Source of the DNA: Rivibacter subsaxonicus
GTDB taxonomy: Bacteria > Pseudomonadota > Gammaproteobacteria > Burkholderiales > Burkholderiaceae_C
DNA length: 64,000 nucleotides
Direction: 5' to 3'
Assembly (NCBI RefSeq): GCF_004217215.1
Contig: NZ_SHKP01000007.1
Coordinates: forward strand, 372,001-436,000
Shown in pieces: positions 9,760 through 20,294 of this stretch (its first letter is position 1; each line of letters opens with the position of its first letter). Below the pieces are notes generated by a model. The model worked only from the letters and a program-made list of their open reading frames with translations. It ran no database searches and had not been told where the DNA came from. Both the position numbers and the translations under genes were made by a program.

Positions 9760-11004
9760 ATGAGTCGTCGTCGTGTCGTCGTCACCGGGCTCGGGCTCGT
9801 CACGCCCGTCGGCCTGACGGTGACGGAATCCTGGGACAACCTCGTCGCCGGGCGTTCCGGCATCGCCAACGTCACCAAGTTCGATGCGTCGAACTTCGCG
9901 GTGCGCTTTGCGGGCGAGGTCAAGGGCTTCAATGTCGAGGAGTACATCCCGGCCAAGGAAGCCCGCCACATGGACACCTTCATCCACTACGGCCTGGCAG
10001 CCTCGCTGCAGGCGGTCAAGGATGCGGGCCTGCCCACCGGCGACGCGCTGAGCGAAGAGTTCGCCGAGCGCATCGGCTGCATCGTCGGCTCCGGCATCGG
10101 CGGCCTGCCGATGATCGAGGAGACGCACGCCGAACTCACCGCGCGCGGGCCGCGTCGCATCTCGCCCTTCTTCGTGCCGGCCTCGATCATCAACATGATC
10201 TCGGGCCACGTGTCGATCCAGTGCGGCTTCAAGGGGCCGAACCTGGCCATCGTCACCGCCTGCACGACCGGGCTGCACTGCATCGGCCAGGCCGGCCGGA
10301 TGATCGAGTACGGGGACGCCGACGTGATGATCGCCGGCGGTGCCGAGAGCACGGTCTCGCCGCTGGGCATCGGTGGCTTTGCGGCGGCGCGTGCGCTGTC
10401 GCTGCGCAACGACGACCCGGCGGCCGCCTCGCGGCCCTGGGACAAGGATCGCGACGGCTTCGTGCTCGGCGAGGGCGGCGGCGTGATGGTGCTCGAGGAG
10501 TACGAGCACGCCAAGGCACGCGGCGCGAAGATCTACGCCGAGTTGACCGGCTTCGGCATGAGCGCCGATGCATTCCACATGACCGCGCCCGATGTCGACG
10601 GTCCGCGCCGCGCAATGCAATCCGCATTGCGTAACGCCGGTGTCAACGCCGATGCCGTGCAGTACCTCAACGCCCACGGCACCTCGACGCCGCTGGGCGA
10701 CCTCAACGAGACCAACGCCATCAAGCTGGCGTTCGGCGAGCATGCGAAGAAGTTGGTGGTGAACTCCACCAAGTCGATGACCGGCCACCTGCTCGGTGGC
10801 GCCGGCGGCATCGAGTCGGTGTTCACGGTGCTGGCGATCCATCACCAGGTCTCGCCGCCGACCATCAACATCTTCAACCAGGATCCGGAGTGCGACCTCG
10901 ACTACTGCGCCAACACCGCGCGGGAGATGAGGATCGACGTCGCCGCCAAGAACAACTTCGGCTTCGGCGGCACCAACGGCTCGCTGGTCTTCAAACGGGT
11001 CTGA
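9760..11004 (+). CDS. fabF: 3-oxoacyl-ACP synthase II (FabF)
   Basis: Elongating condensing enzyme of fatty acid synthesis, also important in controlling unsaturated chain length. Thiolase fold with catalytic Cys168 in VTACTTG, His in NAHGTSTPLGD near residue 305, and second His in SMTGHLLGGAGG near 342. It is 414 residues, complete and of normal length. It follows acpP after 39 bases, as in most proteobacteria. Confidence 0.96.
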   Translation: MSRRRVVVTGLGLVTPVGLTVTESWDNLVAGRSGIANVTKFDASNFAVRFAGEVKGFNVEEYIPAKEARHMDTFIHYGLAASLQAVKDAGLPTGDALSEEFAERIGCIVGSGIGGLPMIEETHAELTARGPRRISPFFVPASIINMISGHVSIQCGFKGPNLAIVTACTTGLHCIGQAGRMIEYGDADVMIAGGAESTVSPLGIGGFAAARALSLRNDDPAAASRPWDKDRDGFVLGEGGGVMVLEEYEHAKARGAKIYAELTGFGMSADAFHMTAPDVDGPRRAMQSALRNAGVNADAVQYLNAHGTSTPLGDLNETNAIKLAFGEHAKKLVVNSTKSMTGHLLGGAGGIESVFTVLAIHHQVSPPTINIFNQDPECDLDYCANTAREMRIDVAAKNNFGFGGTNGSLVFKRV

Positions 11005-11045
11005 TGCCTCGGCATCGGTCGGCGGCCCTGGGCTGAGTCCGATCG

Positions 11046-11543
11046 ATGCGACCGGCGCCCGCGGTCACCGTCAGATGGCGCACCGGGCCGGCCTGGCTCG
11101 CGGCGGCGCTGCTGCTGTCGATCCTGGCGCTGGCCACCAGCCTCGCCTGGGCCTGGCTCAAGGGTGGCGGCGCCTGGCTGCTGCCGTTGGCCAGCGCCGC
11201 CATGGTCGGTTTGGGCCTGTGGCCGCTGCGGCCTCGACCCGCACAGCGGCTGCGCTGGGACGGCCATGACTGGTGGCTGACGCCGACCGGCGCGGCCAGC
11301 CATGACGACGCCGAGGAGCAGATCGGCCAGGTGGCCGTCGCGCTCGACCTCGGCCAGCACCTGCTGCTGCGCTTCGTTCCCACCGAGCGCCCCGGCCGCA
11401 CGGCGACGATCGGCCTGCCGGGAATCCGGTGGCTGGCGCTCTCGCGTCGCGCCACCGATGGCGACTGGCACGGCCTGCGCTGTGCGCTACATTCATCGGG
11501 CCCTGCCGGCGCGGAGCCCGCTGCCGTCGATCCACCCGCATGA
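11046..11543 (+). CDS. YgfX-like two-helix membrane protein
   Basis: 165 residues. Two hydrophobic helices (about 16-38 and 42-60) are followed by a soluble domain with paired Trp residues (DGHDWWLTP) and a C-terminal DWHGLRCALHS segment. This layout, two N-terminal membrane spans and a small beta-rich cytoplasmic part ending in a W/F..LR..L motif, resembles the YgfX family, but similarity is weak and the family's role is disputed. Its position between fabF and rpoE is common for an unnamed Burkholderiales gene. Treat the family call as tentative. Confidence 0.6.
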   Translation: MRPAPAVTVRWRTGPAWLAAALLLSILALATSLAWAWLKGGGAWLLPLASAAMVGLGLWPLRPRPAQRLRWDGHDWWLTPTGAASHDDAEEQIGQVAVALDLGQHLLLRFVPTERPGRTATIGLPGIRWLALSRRATDGDWHGLRCALHSSGPAGAEPAAVDPPA

Positions 11544-11627
11544 GCCAATGACGCCAGCCCGCTCCCTTCGTTCGCTGCCCCCCGAGGGGGTGCTCGGCGC
11601 GTTTTGGGTGGCCCGGCACGCGCCGAC

Positions 11628-12242
11628 ATGAGCACCGCAGCCGACGACGATGCCCTGCTGGTCGAGCGCGTCAAGCGCGGTGACACGCGCGCCTTCGAGA
11701 TGCTGGTCGTCAAATACCAGCGCCGCATCGAGCGGCTGATCGCGCGCATGGTGCGCGACGTCGACCTCGTCCCCGACATCGCCCAGGAAACCTTCATCCG
11801 CGCCTACCGCGCGCTGCCGCAGTTCCGCGGCGAAAGTGCCTTCTATACCTGGCTCTACCGCATCGCGGTCAACACGGCCAAGAAGCAGTTGATGGAACTC
11901 AAGCGCGATCCGCTGGTCTTCGAGGCGGCGCGCTTCGGTGGCGACGAGGACGGCGACGAAACTTCCCGCGCCGAGAACGAACTAAGCGACGGCGAGACCC
12001 CGGAGTCGGTGCTGGCGACCAAGGAAATCGCGCTCACGGTGAACGCGGCGATCGAATCGCTGTCAGACGATCTGCGGCAGGCGATCACGTTGCGCGAGAT
12101 CGAGGGTCTCAGCTACGAAGAGATCGCTGCCGTGATGAATTGCCCGATCGGCACCGTGCGCTCGCGGATCTTCCGCGCCCGCGACACGATCGCTCAAAGG
12201 CTGCGACCACTGCTCGACACCCGCGAAGGCGAGCGTTGGTAG
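11628..12242 (+). CDS. rpoE: RNA polymerase sigma-E factor (RpoE/AlgU type)
   Basis: ECF sigma factor directing the envelope stress response. Region 2 spans about residues 15-90 (RIERLIARMVRD, then QETFIRAYRALPQFRGES with the -10 recognition helix and a conserved Trp in FYTWLYRIAVN). Region 4 lies at about 135-190 (LREIEGLSYEEIAAVMNCPIGTVRSRIFRARD). The ATG at 11628 gives 204 residues, the family norm, and removes eight unlikely upstream codons. The next two genes encode its anti-sigma factor and modulator, so the locus is a complete sigma-E operon. Confidence 0.95.
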   Translation: MSTAADDDALLVERVKRGDTRAFEMLVVKYQRRIERLIARMVRDVDLVPDIAQETFIRAYRALPQFRGESAFYTWLYRIAVNTAKKQLMELKRDPLVFEAARFGGDEDGDETSRAENELSDGETPESVLATKEIALTVNAAIESLSDDLRQAITLREIEGLSYEEIAAVMNCPIGTVRSRIFRARDTIAQRLRPLLDTREGERW

Positions 12243-12272
12243 CCGCCCTGGTTTGAATTCAGGAGTCAGTAG

Positions 12273-12935
12273 ATGAAGTCCCCCCCGATCAACCTGCAGC
12301 CCGAGGACCTGTCCGCGTTGTGCGACGGCGAGGCCGACGCCTCGGTGGCCGCCGCGGCGTCCCTGGCCTGGCGCGACGACGCCCAGTTGCGCGCGCGCTG
12401 GCACAGCTTCCACCTGATCGGCGACGTGCTGCGCTCCGAAGACCTGGCCCGCCCGGCTGCGGCCGACGCCACCTTCCTGCAGGCGCTGCGCGAGCGACTG
12501 GCCGCCGAGCCGGTGGTGCTGGCGCCGACCGCCGAGGCCGGGGGTGCCGCATCGCCGACGCCGTCGCAAGCACCGGCCCGCAGCGTTGCCCGCCGGCGCT
12601 GGATGGGTTCGGGCGCGATTGCCGCCGGCTTCGTGGCCGTCCTGGGCTCGGTGTTCGTGCTGCGGGCACCGAGCGGCGTCGAGGCCGGCTCGGCCCAGAT
12701 GGCGGCCGGTCCGGCAACAGCGGTTCCCGCACTGGTGGCCGCGGTCGAGGCGGTGCCGACGCCGCGCGCCCTGGTCGCCGAGCCGACGCGGGCAATCGCC
12801 GCCAACGGCTCCTTGCTGCGCGATGCCGGCCTCGACCGCTACCTGGCGGCGCACCAGCAGTTCGGAGGCAACTCGGCGCTGGCGGTGCCTTCGGGCTTCA
12901 TGCGCAACGCGACCTACGAAGGGCCGAGCCGCTGA
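12273..12935 (+). CDS. rseA: Anti-sigma-E factor RseA
   Basis: Inner-membrane protein that holds sigma-E inactive until cleaved under envelope stress. The N-terminal cytoplasmic domain carries LSALCDGEAD (residues 13-22) and WHSFHLIGDVLR (47-58), the typical RseA sigma-binding features. A single hydrophobic span lies near residues 111-131 (WMGSGAIAAGFVAVLGSVFVL), followed by an Ala-rich periplasmic part. 220 residues, same order as in other proteobacteria; rseB follows after 1 base. Confidence 0.9.
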   Translation: MKSPPINLQPEDLSALCDGEADASVAAAASLAWRDDAQLRARWHSFHLIGDVLRSEDLARPAAADATFLQALRERLAAEPVVLAPTAEAGGAASPTPSQAPARSVARRRWMGSGAIAAGFVAVLGSVFVLRAPSGVEAGSAQMAAGPATAVPALVAAVEAVPTPRALVAEPTRAIAANGSLLRDAGLDRYLAAHQQFGGNSALAVPSGFMRNATYEGPSR

Positions 12936-12936
12936 T

Positions 12937-14001
12937 ATGTCGAAGCTGGCCCTGAATGCTGCTCCGGTGCAGCGCGAGCGCCTCTGGAGCGCGCTGGCCT
13001 GCGTCAGCGCGGCCTGGTTCACCGGGGCGGCGCCGGCGCGGGCGCAGACGGCCGATCCGCTGGTCGATGCGCGCGAGGCGCGCCGCTGGCTTTCGCGCAT
13101 GCACGAAGCGGCCGGGCGCAAGAGCTTTCAAGGGATCTTCGTCGTCAGCGCCGGCGGCGCCGTGTCGAGCTCGCACATCGTCCACTACTGCGACGGCCGC
13201 AACCAGTACGAGCGCATCGACTCGCTCGACGGCCAGCGGCGCCGGGTCCTGCGACACAACGACACCGTGCTCACGCTGTGGCCGACGAGCCGGGTCGCGC
13301 TGTTGGAGTCGCGCGAGGCGCTCGGCGAGTTCCCGTCGCTGCTGCAGTCCAGCGCCGATCGCATCGTGCGGCTCTACGACGCGCGCCCGCTCGGCGCCGA
13401 TCGGGTGGCCGGACTCGACGCGCTGGTGCTGCAACTGCAGCCCAGGGACGCCTATCGTTTCGGGCTGCGGCTGTGGGCCGAGAAGAACTCCGGACTGCTG
13501 TTGCGGGCCGAGGTGCTTGGCGATCGCGACGAGGTCATCGAGTCTTCGGCCTTCTCGGAGGTGCAGATCGGCATCCGTTCGCAGCCCGAGCAGGTGCTGC
13601 AGGCCATGCGCCGGCTCGAAGGCTACCGGGTCGAGCGTCCGGTGCTCGATCCGACCGATCTCGAGCGTGAGGGCTGGCTCACGCGCCAGCTGCCGCCCGG
13701 ATTCGTGCTCAGCCGCAGCGTCAAGCGCGTGATCGACATCGAGCAGCCGCGCCCCGCGGCCATGGGCGACGCCGACGCTCGGGCAACCGTGCTGCAAAGC
13801 AGCTTTTCCGACGGCTTGAACCATGTTTCGGTGTTCATCGAACCTTTTCGCCCGCAACGACACAAACGGGAGTTGTTGATGTCGATGGGTGCCACCCAGA
13901 CCTTGGCGCTTCGCCATGGAGATTGGTGGCTCACCGTGATCGGCGACGTGCCGGTTCTGACCTTGCGGGCCTTTGCCGGCGCGTTGGAACGTCGCAAGTA
14001 G
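12937..14001 (+). CDS. rseB: Sigma-E regulatory periplasmic protein RseB/MucB
   Basis: Periplasmic protein that binds the RseA periplasmic part and shields it from proteolysis, sensing mislocalised lipoproteins or lipopolysaccharide. A signal peptide covers about residues 1-36, ending at ARA-Q. The lolA-like N-domain begins near residue 45 (DAREARRWLSRMHEA), and a smaller C-domain follows residue 240 (LPPGFVLSRSVKR, then FSDGLNHVSVFIEPF). 354 residues, complete. Confidence 0.92.
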   Translation: MSKLALNAAPVQRERLWSALACVSAAWFTGAAPARAQTADPLVDAREARRWLSRMHEAAGRKSFQGIFVVSAGGAVSSSHIVHYCDGRNQYERIDSLDGQRRRVLRHNDTVLTLWPTSRVALLESREALGEFPSLLQSSADRIVRLYDARPLGADRVAGLDALVLQLQPRDAYRFGLRLWAEKNSGLLLRAEVLGDRDEVIESSAFSEVQIGIRSQPEQVLQAMRRLEGYRVERPVLDPTDLEREGWLTRQLPPGFVLSRSVKRVIDIEQPRPAAMGDADARATVLQSSFSDGLNHVSVFIEPFRPQRHKRELLMSMGATQTLALRHGDWWLTVIGDVPVLTLRAFAGALERRK

Positions 14002-14159
14002 GGCCCTGCCTCGGCGTAGCCGCGGCGCGGTGACTGGTTGCGGCGCATGGTGTTCCCGTCCCCTTGTTGCTCTGGTCCCTCGAATGCACCTCGCATGCTG
14101 GATGCGTGCGTTAGCGAGTCCTCAATCTGTCCAACTTGTCCGATCCTGAAAGAGCTTTG

Positions 14160-15725
14160 ATGCGAACGAAACTCGAGAATCTGTCGCAACGTGCACCCGC
14201 GCTGCGTCTTTGGGGCTTTGCCGCGGCCGGTGTGGTCGCGGCCGGGGTCGCGGCGACCGCGCTGACGCCGCCGAGCGTCTCGCACGCCCAGGCCCAGTCG
14301 CCAGCGGCAGTGGCCGCCGCGCGCGGCCTGCCCGACTTTGCCGATCTGGCCGAGCAGATCAGCCCCTCGGTCGTCAACATCCGCACCACGGTGCGCAACG
14401 GCGGCGCCAACGCCGGCCCCGGCCGCGGTGGCGCGCCCGAGGGCGACGAGGAGATGCAGGAGTTCTTCCGCCGCTACTTCGGCGTGCCGCCCGGCCAGAT
14501 GCCGGGCCAGCCCGGGCAGCCGCGTCGTGGCGGCCCGCGCCAGCAGCAGCCAGGCGCCGAGGAAGAAACCCCGCGTGGCGTCGGCTCCGGCTTCATCTTC
14601 AGCAACGACGGCTACGTGATGACCAACGCGCACGTGGTCGACGGCGCCGACGAGGTCTACGTCACGCTGACCGACAAGCGCGAATTCAAGGCCAAGGTCA
14701 TCGGTGCCGACAAGCGCACCGACGTGGCCGTGGTCAAGATCGAAGCCGCCGGTCTGCCGGCCGTGAAGATCGGCGATGTCAACAAGCTGCGCGTCGGCGA
14801 GTGGGTCATGGCGATCGGCTCGCCCTTCGGCCTCGAGAGCTCGGTGACGGCCGGCATCGTCAGCGCCAAGGCGCGCGACACCGGCGAGTACGTGCCCTTC
14901 ATCCAGACCGACGTCGCGATCAACCCCGGCAACTCCGGCGGCCCGCTGCTCAACCTGCGCGGCGAGGTGGTCGGCATCAACTCGCAGATCCTGAGCCGCT
15001 CGGGCGGCTACATGGGCATCGCGTTCGCGATCCCGATCGACGAGGCAACGCGCGTGGCCGACCAGCTGCGCGGCAGCGGCCGCGTCGTGCGCGGGCGCAT
15101 CGGCGTGCAGATCGGCGAGGTCACCAAGGAAGTGGCCGAGTCGCTCGGCTTGGGCAAGGCCAGCGGCGCGCTGGTGCGCGGCGTCGAAAGCGGCGGCCCG
15201 GCCGACAAGGCGGGCCTCGAGGCCGGTGACATCGTGACCCGTTTCGAGGGCAAGCCGGTCGAGAAGTCGAGCGACCTGCCGCGCCTGGTCGGCAACACCA
15301 AGCCGGGTACCAAGGCGACGGTGCAGGTGTTCCGTCGGGGCGCCACGCGCGACCTCAACGTGATGGTCGCCGAGCTCGAGCCCGATGCGACCCAGAAGGC
15401 GCAGGCACCGGCCGCCGGCGGCAAGGCGGCACCGGCCGCCGCGGCGGCGTCGATGGGGCTCGGCCTGGCCGACCTGAGCGACGCTCAGAAGCGCGAACTC
15501 AAGGTCAAGGGTGGTGTGCGCATCGACTCCGTCGAGGGCTCGGCCGCACGTGCCGGCCTGCGCGAGGGTGACGTGATCCTGGCCGTGGCCAACACCGAGG
15601 TCGCCGACATCAAGCAGTTCGAGGCCGTCGTTGCCAAGCTCGACAAGAGCAAGCCGGTCAGCGTCCTGTTCCGACGTGGCGAGTGGGCGCAGTACGCGCT
15701 GGTGCGCCCGACGACCTCGCGCTGA
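14160..15725 (+). CDS. mucD: Periplasmic serine protease, DegP/MucD type
   Basis: Trypsin-like periplasmic protease and chaperone that clears misfolded envelope proteins. Numbered from the ATG at 14160 (521 residues), a signal peptide spans about 1-43. The catalytic His158 lies in TNAHVVDG, Asp188 in RTDVAVVKIE, and Ser259 in NPGNSGGPL. Two PDZ domains follow, about 285-375 and 430-515, separated by an Ala-rich linker. The chosen ATG has AAAGAG upstream; a TTG eight codons earlier is less likely. A Gly/Pro/Gln-rich loop inserted before the catalytic His (about 82-135) is longer than usual. Operon neighbours tie it to sigma-E. Confidence 0.93.
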   Translation: MRTKLENLSQRAPALRLWGFAAAGVVAAGVAATALTPPSVSHAQAQSPAAVAAARGLPDFADLAEQISPSVVNIRTTVRNGGANAGPGRGGAPEGDEEMQEFFRRYFGVPPGQMPGQPGQPRRGGPRQQQPGAEEETPRGVGSGFIFSNDGYVMTNAHVVDGADEVYVTLTDKREFKAKVIGADKRTDVAVVKIEAAGLPAVKIGDVNKLRVGEWVMAIGSPFGLESSVTAGIVSAKARDTGEYVPFIQTDVAINPGNSGGPLLNLRGEVVGINSQILSRSGGYMGIAFAIPIDEATRVADQLRGSGRVVRGRIGVQIGEVTKEVAESLGLGKASGALVRGVESGGPADKAGLEAGDIVTRFEGKPVEKSSDLPRLVGNTKPGTKATVQVFRRGATRDLNVMVAELEPDATQKAQAPAAGGKAAPAAAAASMGLGLADLSDAQKRELKVKGGVRIDSVEGSAARAGLREGDVILAVANTEVADIKQFEAVVAKLDKSKPVSVLFRRGEWAQYALVRPTTSR

Positions 15726-15780
15726 ACCATGGGCGACAGAGCCTGGGCGCCGGCGGCGCCCGAGCGCTGACCCACCCAGG

Positions 15781-15811
15781 CCCGGCGACCGACTCGGTTG
15801 CCGGGTCTTTT
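15781..15811 (+). terminator. Rho-independent terminator after mucD
   Basis: Stem arms CCCGGCGACCG (15781-15791) and CGGTTGCCGGG (15795-15805, one mismatch) are followed by TCTTTT. It closes the sigma-E operon. Confidence 0.8.
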
Positions 15812-16110
15812 CATTTGGTGGGAGCGGCTCGCTCGCCCAGGACGGGGTGGCGGCCGATCAGCGGGCGTTTGCAAAAGTTAGCATGCGCACACATCTAGTC
15901 GATTCCGGGCGATTCAGCCGGATCTTCGATAGAATCTGCGCTTCGCCACGCCGGTTTGCGTGCCTGACAAGCGCCGCTGCTGGTGGCCTTCGAACGATCC
16001 ACATGCCGTCCACAGGCATTTGTGGATAAGGTGTTGAAAACAATTCCTGTTGGAGCGTCGCAACGTCGCAAAAGCGAGCATCGGTGCGGTTTCCAAGGGG
16101 GTGACTTCGA
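15812..16110. other. Intergenic region with a DnaA-box match and no gene
   Basis: Between the mucD terminator and the small-RNA candidate I see no credible coding frame. The stretch holds a TAGAAT -10-like hexamer near 15931 and a perfect TTATCCACA DnaA-box match on the minus strand at 16021-16029, within a local CCACA...TGTGG symmetry. A single box is probably incidental or regulatory. Confidence 0.5.
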
Positions 16111-16188
16111 TACAATGAAGGTCCAACAAAGCAGTTGCCATTTTCTTTTGTTGGAAGGCGCGTCACCGGTTTGACGTGCCTTTTTTTT
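16111..16188 (+). ncRNA. Candidate two-hairpin small RNA upstream of lepA
   Basis: A -10 element TACAAT at 16111-16116 places a start at about 16122. From there a 9-bp perfect stem (TCCAACAAA 16122-16130 with TTTGTTGGA 16147-16155, loop of 16 bases) is followed directly by a second stem (16157-16165 with 16172-16180, one G-U pair) and eight T residues at 16181-16188. This is the layout of a roughly 67-nt Hfq-type small RNA with its own terminator. No clear -35 is present and no coding frame fits. A lepA leader hairpin pair is the alternative, but lepA starts 120 bases later. Confidence 0.55.
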
Positions 16189-16308
16189 GCTCGCGACACA
16201 GCTCGATCAGTGCATCGCCTGACCGGCTCGTCGTGAAGTTCGGCGCCGCGGTCTTCGCGATGGTCGCCGCCGTCGCGGCTTGAATCACCAGGCAGTACAG
16301 CAGGTCAC

Positions 16309-18115
<1,807 letters not shown>

Positions 18116-18123
<8 letters not shown>

Positions 18124-19132
18124 CGCCACCACCACCGCCACCGCCGTCGCCTCGCCGCCCGCCATGAGTGCCTTGACCGCCGTCCTCTACGGGGCGCTGG
18201 TTGCCTACCTGGGCGGCTGGTATCTCGGCGCCTGGACCGGCAACTTCTCGCTGCTGCTGCTGGTCCTTTCGCTGGTGACCTTCGGCTACTGGCTGGCCGA
18301 GCGTTTCCACTTCCTGCCGGCACGCCAGGCTGCCGCACGCTCGCTCGAAGCCAGCGACGCGCAACGCCGCGACAAGTTGCATCGCCAGGGCATCACGCAG
18401 GTCGACACCTCGGTCGACAGCGCACGCGAGGCGGTGCTGGCCCAGCCCTGGTGGCTCGACTGGACCGCCGGCCTGTTCCCGGTGATCCTGGTCGTGTTCC
18501 TGCTGCGCTCGTTCCTGTTCGAGCCCTTCAAGATCCCGTCGGGCTCGATGATCCCGACGCTCGAGATCGGCGACCTGATCCTGGTCAACAAGTTTCACTA
18601 CGGCATCCGGCTGCCGGTGAGCAACACCAAGATCATTGCCAACAACGATCCCAAGCCGGGCGACGTGATCGTGTTCCGCTACCCGCCCAACCCGCGTGTC
18701 GACTACATCAAGCGCGTGGTCGGCCTGCCCGGCGACGAGGTGGCCTACATCAACAAGCGCCTGACGATCAACGGCAAGCCGGTGCCGCAGACGCCGCTGC
18801 CCGACTACTACGACGACGACAGCCTGCGCTATTCGCAGATGTTCAGCGAACAGCTCGGCAGCGTCGAGCACCGCATCCTCAACGAGCGCAACGCGCCTGG
18901 CTTCGTCATGCCGCTGCCCGAGTTCCAGTCCGACCGCGAGGCCTGTCGCTACAGCGCCGAGGGCGTGGTCTGCAAGGTGCCGGCCGGTCACTACTTCGTG
19001 ATGGGCGACAACCGCGACAACTCCCAGGATTCACGCTACTGGGGCTTCGTGCCGGATGCCAACCTCGTCGGCCGCGCCTTCTTCGTCTGGATGAACCTGG
19101 GCAACCTCAGGCGCATCGGATCGTTCCAATGA
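18116..19132 (+). CDS. lepB: Signal peptidase I
   Basis: Inner-membrane enzyme that removes signal peptides from exported proteins. Two N-terminal spans (about 17-36 and 43-62) precede a cytoplasmic loop, a third hydrophobic segment (about 118-133), and the periplasmic catalytic domain. The nucleophile Ser144 is in PSGSMIPTL and the general base Lys199 in [12 protein letters not shown]; the [16 protein letters not shown] signature is near 299-314. The lepA-lepB pair is conserved in proteobacteria. Confidence 0.95.
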
Positions 19133-19158
19133 AACAACCAAAGTCGGAGGAGTTCTCG

Positions 19159-19533
19159 ATGATCTCAGCCCTACGGCGTGCGCCCCTGGCGCGCCAACGC
19201 GGTATCACCCTGCTCGGCCTGCTGTTCTGGGCCGTGATCATTGCGACCCTCGCGCTGGTCGTGATGAAGGTCCTGCCTTCGGTCAACGAGTACTACACGA
19301 TCCAGAAGGCGGTCAACAAGATCGCCAGGGAAGGCGGCAGCACGGTGCAGGACGTGCGCAACGCCTTCGAGAAGCAGAAGGAGATCGAGTACTCGATCCA
19401 GAGCATTGCCGGCAAGGACCTCAACGTGAGCAAGGAGAACGACAAGCTCGTGGTCAGCTTTGCCTACGACAAGGAGATCCTGCTGATGGAGCCGGTGTAC
19501 CTGCTGATCAAGTACAGCGGCCGTTCGCAGTGA
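19159..19533 (+). CDS. DUF4845 membrane-anchored protein
   Basis: A 124-residue protein with one N-terminal membrane helix (about 13-35, GITLLGLLFWAVIIATLALV), whose start resembles a type IV pilin leader, followed by a small periplasmic domain with alternating charged residues. It matches the DUF4845 family found between lepB and rnc in Betaproteobacteria; function is unknown. The ATG at 19159 has a strong GGAGGAG ribosome binding site; an earlier in-frame ATG at 19129 would overlap the lepB stop and is less likely. The stop overlaps the rnc GTG start. Confidence 0.82.
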   Translation: MISALRRAPLARQRGITLLGLLFWAVIIATLALVVMKVLPSVNEYYTIQKAVNKIAREGGSTVQDVRNAFEKQKEIEYSIQSIAGKDLNVSKENDKLVVSFAYDKEILLMEPVYLLIKYSGRSQ

Positions 19534-20231
19534 ACGCGCCGGCGCCAGCCCCGGAGGCTGCGCTACCGGCGTTGCAGACGCGGCTGCAGCACCGCTTTTC
19601 CGACCCGGCCCTGCTGCAGCGCGCGCTGACCCACAAGAGCTTCGGCGCCGACCACAACGAGCGGCTCGAGTTCCTCGGTGACGCGGTGCTCACCGCGACC
19701 ATCTCGGCACTGCTCTTCGACCGCTTTCCCGAAGCCCCCGAGGGCGACCTCACGCGCGTGCGGGCCCACCTGGTGCGCGAGGAGATGCTGCACAGCATCG
19801 CGCTCGATCTGGGCCTGTCCGCCCTGCTGCGCCTGTCCGAGGGCGAGGCCCGCAGTGGCGGGGCGCAGCGCGCCTCGATCCTGGCCGACGCGCTCGAGGC
19901 GCTGATCGGCGCGGTCTACCGCGATGCCGGCTTCGCACCGGCGCGGCAACTGGTCGAGCGGCTGTTCGCGCCGCGCCTGGAAGCCAGCGCCGCCGAGGGC
20001 TGGACCAAGGACCCGAAGACCGAGTTGCAGGAGTGGTTGCAGGCGCGTCGCGAGCCGCTGCCCGAGTACCGCATCGACTCCACCCGTGGCCGCCAGCACG
20101 ACCAGACCTTCGTCGTCGCCTGCCGCATCGTCTCGCGCGGCATCGAGGCGCTCGGCGAAGGACGTTCGCGGCGCGCGGCCGAGCAGGCCGCGGCAAGCGC
20201 CGCTCTCGATACACTGCGTTCCCCGGTCTAG
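19530..20231 (+). CDS. rnc: Ribonuclease III
   Basis: Cleaves double-stranded RNA in rRNA processing and mRNA turnover. The RNase III domain has the signature ERLEFLGDAVL (about 46-56) with catalytic Glu and Asp, and a second acidic site near ADALEALIGAVY (115-126). A double-stranded RNA binding domain follows from about residue 155 (KTELQEWLQARR...). The GTG start overlaps the previous stop as GTGA. It pairs with era as in most bacteria. Confidence 0.95.
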   Translation: MNAPAPAPEAALPALQTRLQHRFSDPALLQRALTHKSFGADHNERLEFLGDAVLTATISALLFDRFPEAPEGDLTRVRAHLVREEMLHSIALDLGLSALLRLSEGEARSGGAQRASILADALEALIGAVYRDAGFAPARQLVERLFAPRLEASAAEGWTKDPKTELQEWLQARREPLPEYRIDSTRGRQHDQTFVVACRIVSRGIEALGEGRSRRAAEQAAASAALDTLRSPV

Positions 20232-20294
20232 TCCTTCGGACTGCATGCCGGCCGCGCCGCCCGCGCGCCCTCGCTGGCTCCACGCCCGCACACG

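Noticed and set aside
16021-16029. Chromosomal replication origin at the DnaA box
   Set aside because: A single box, no cluster, no AT-rich unwinding region and no dnaA/dnaN/gidA neighbours.
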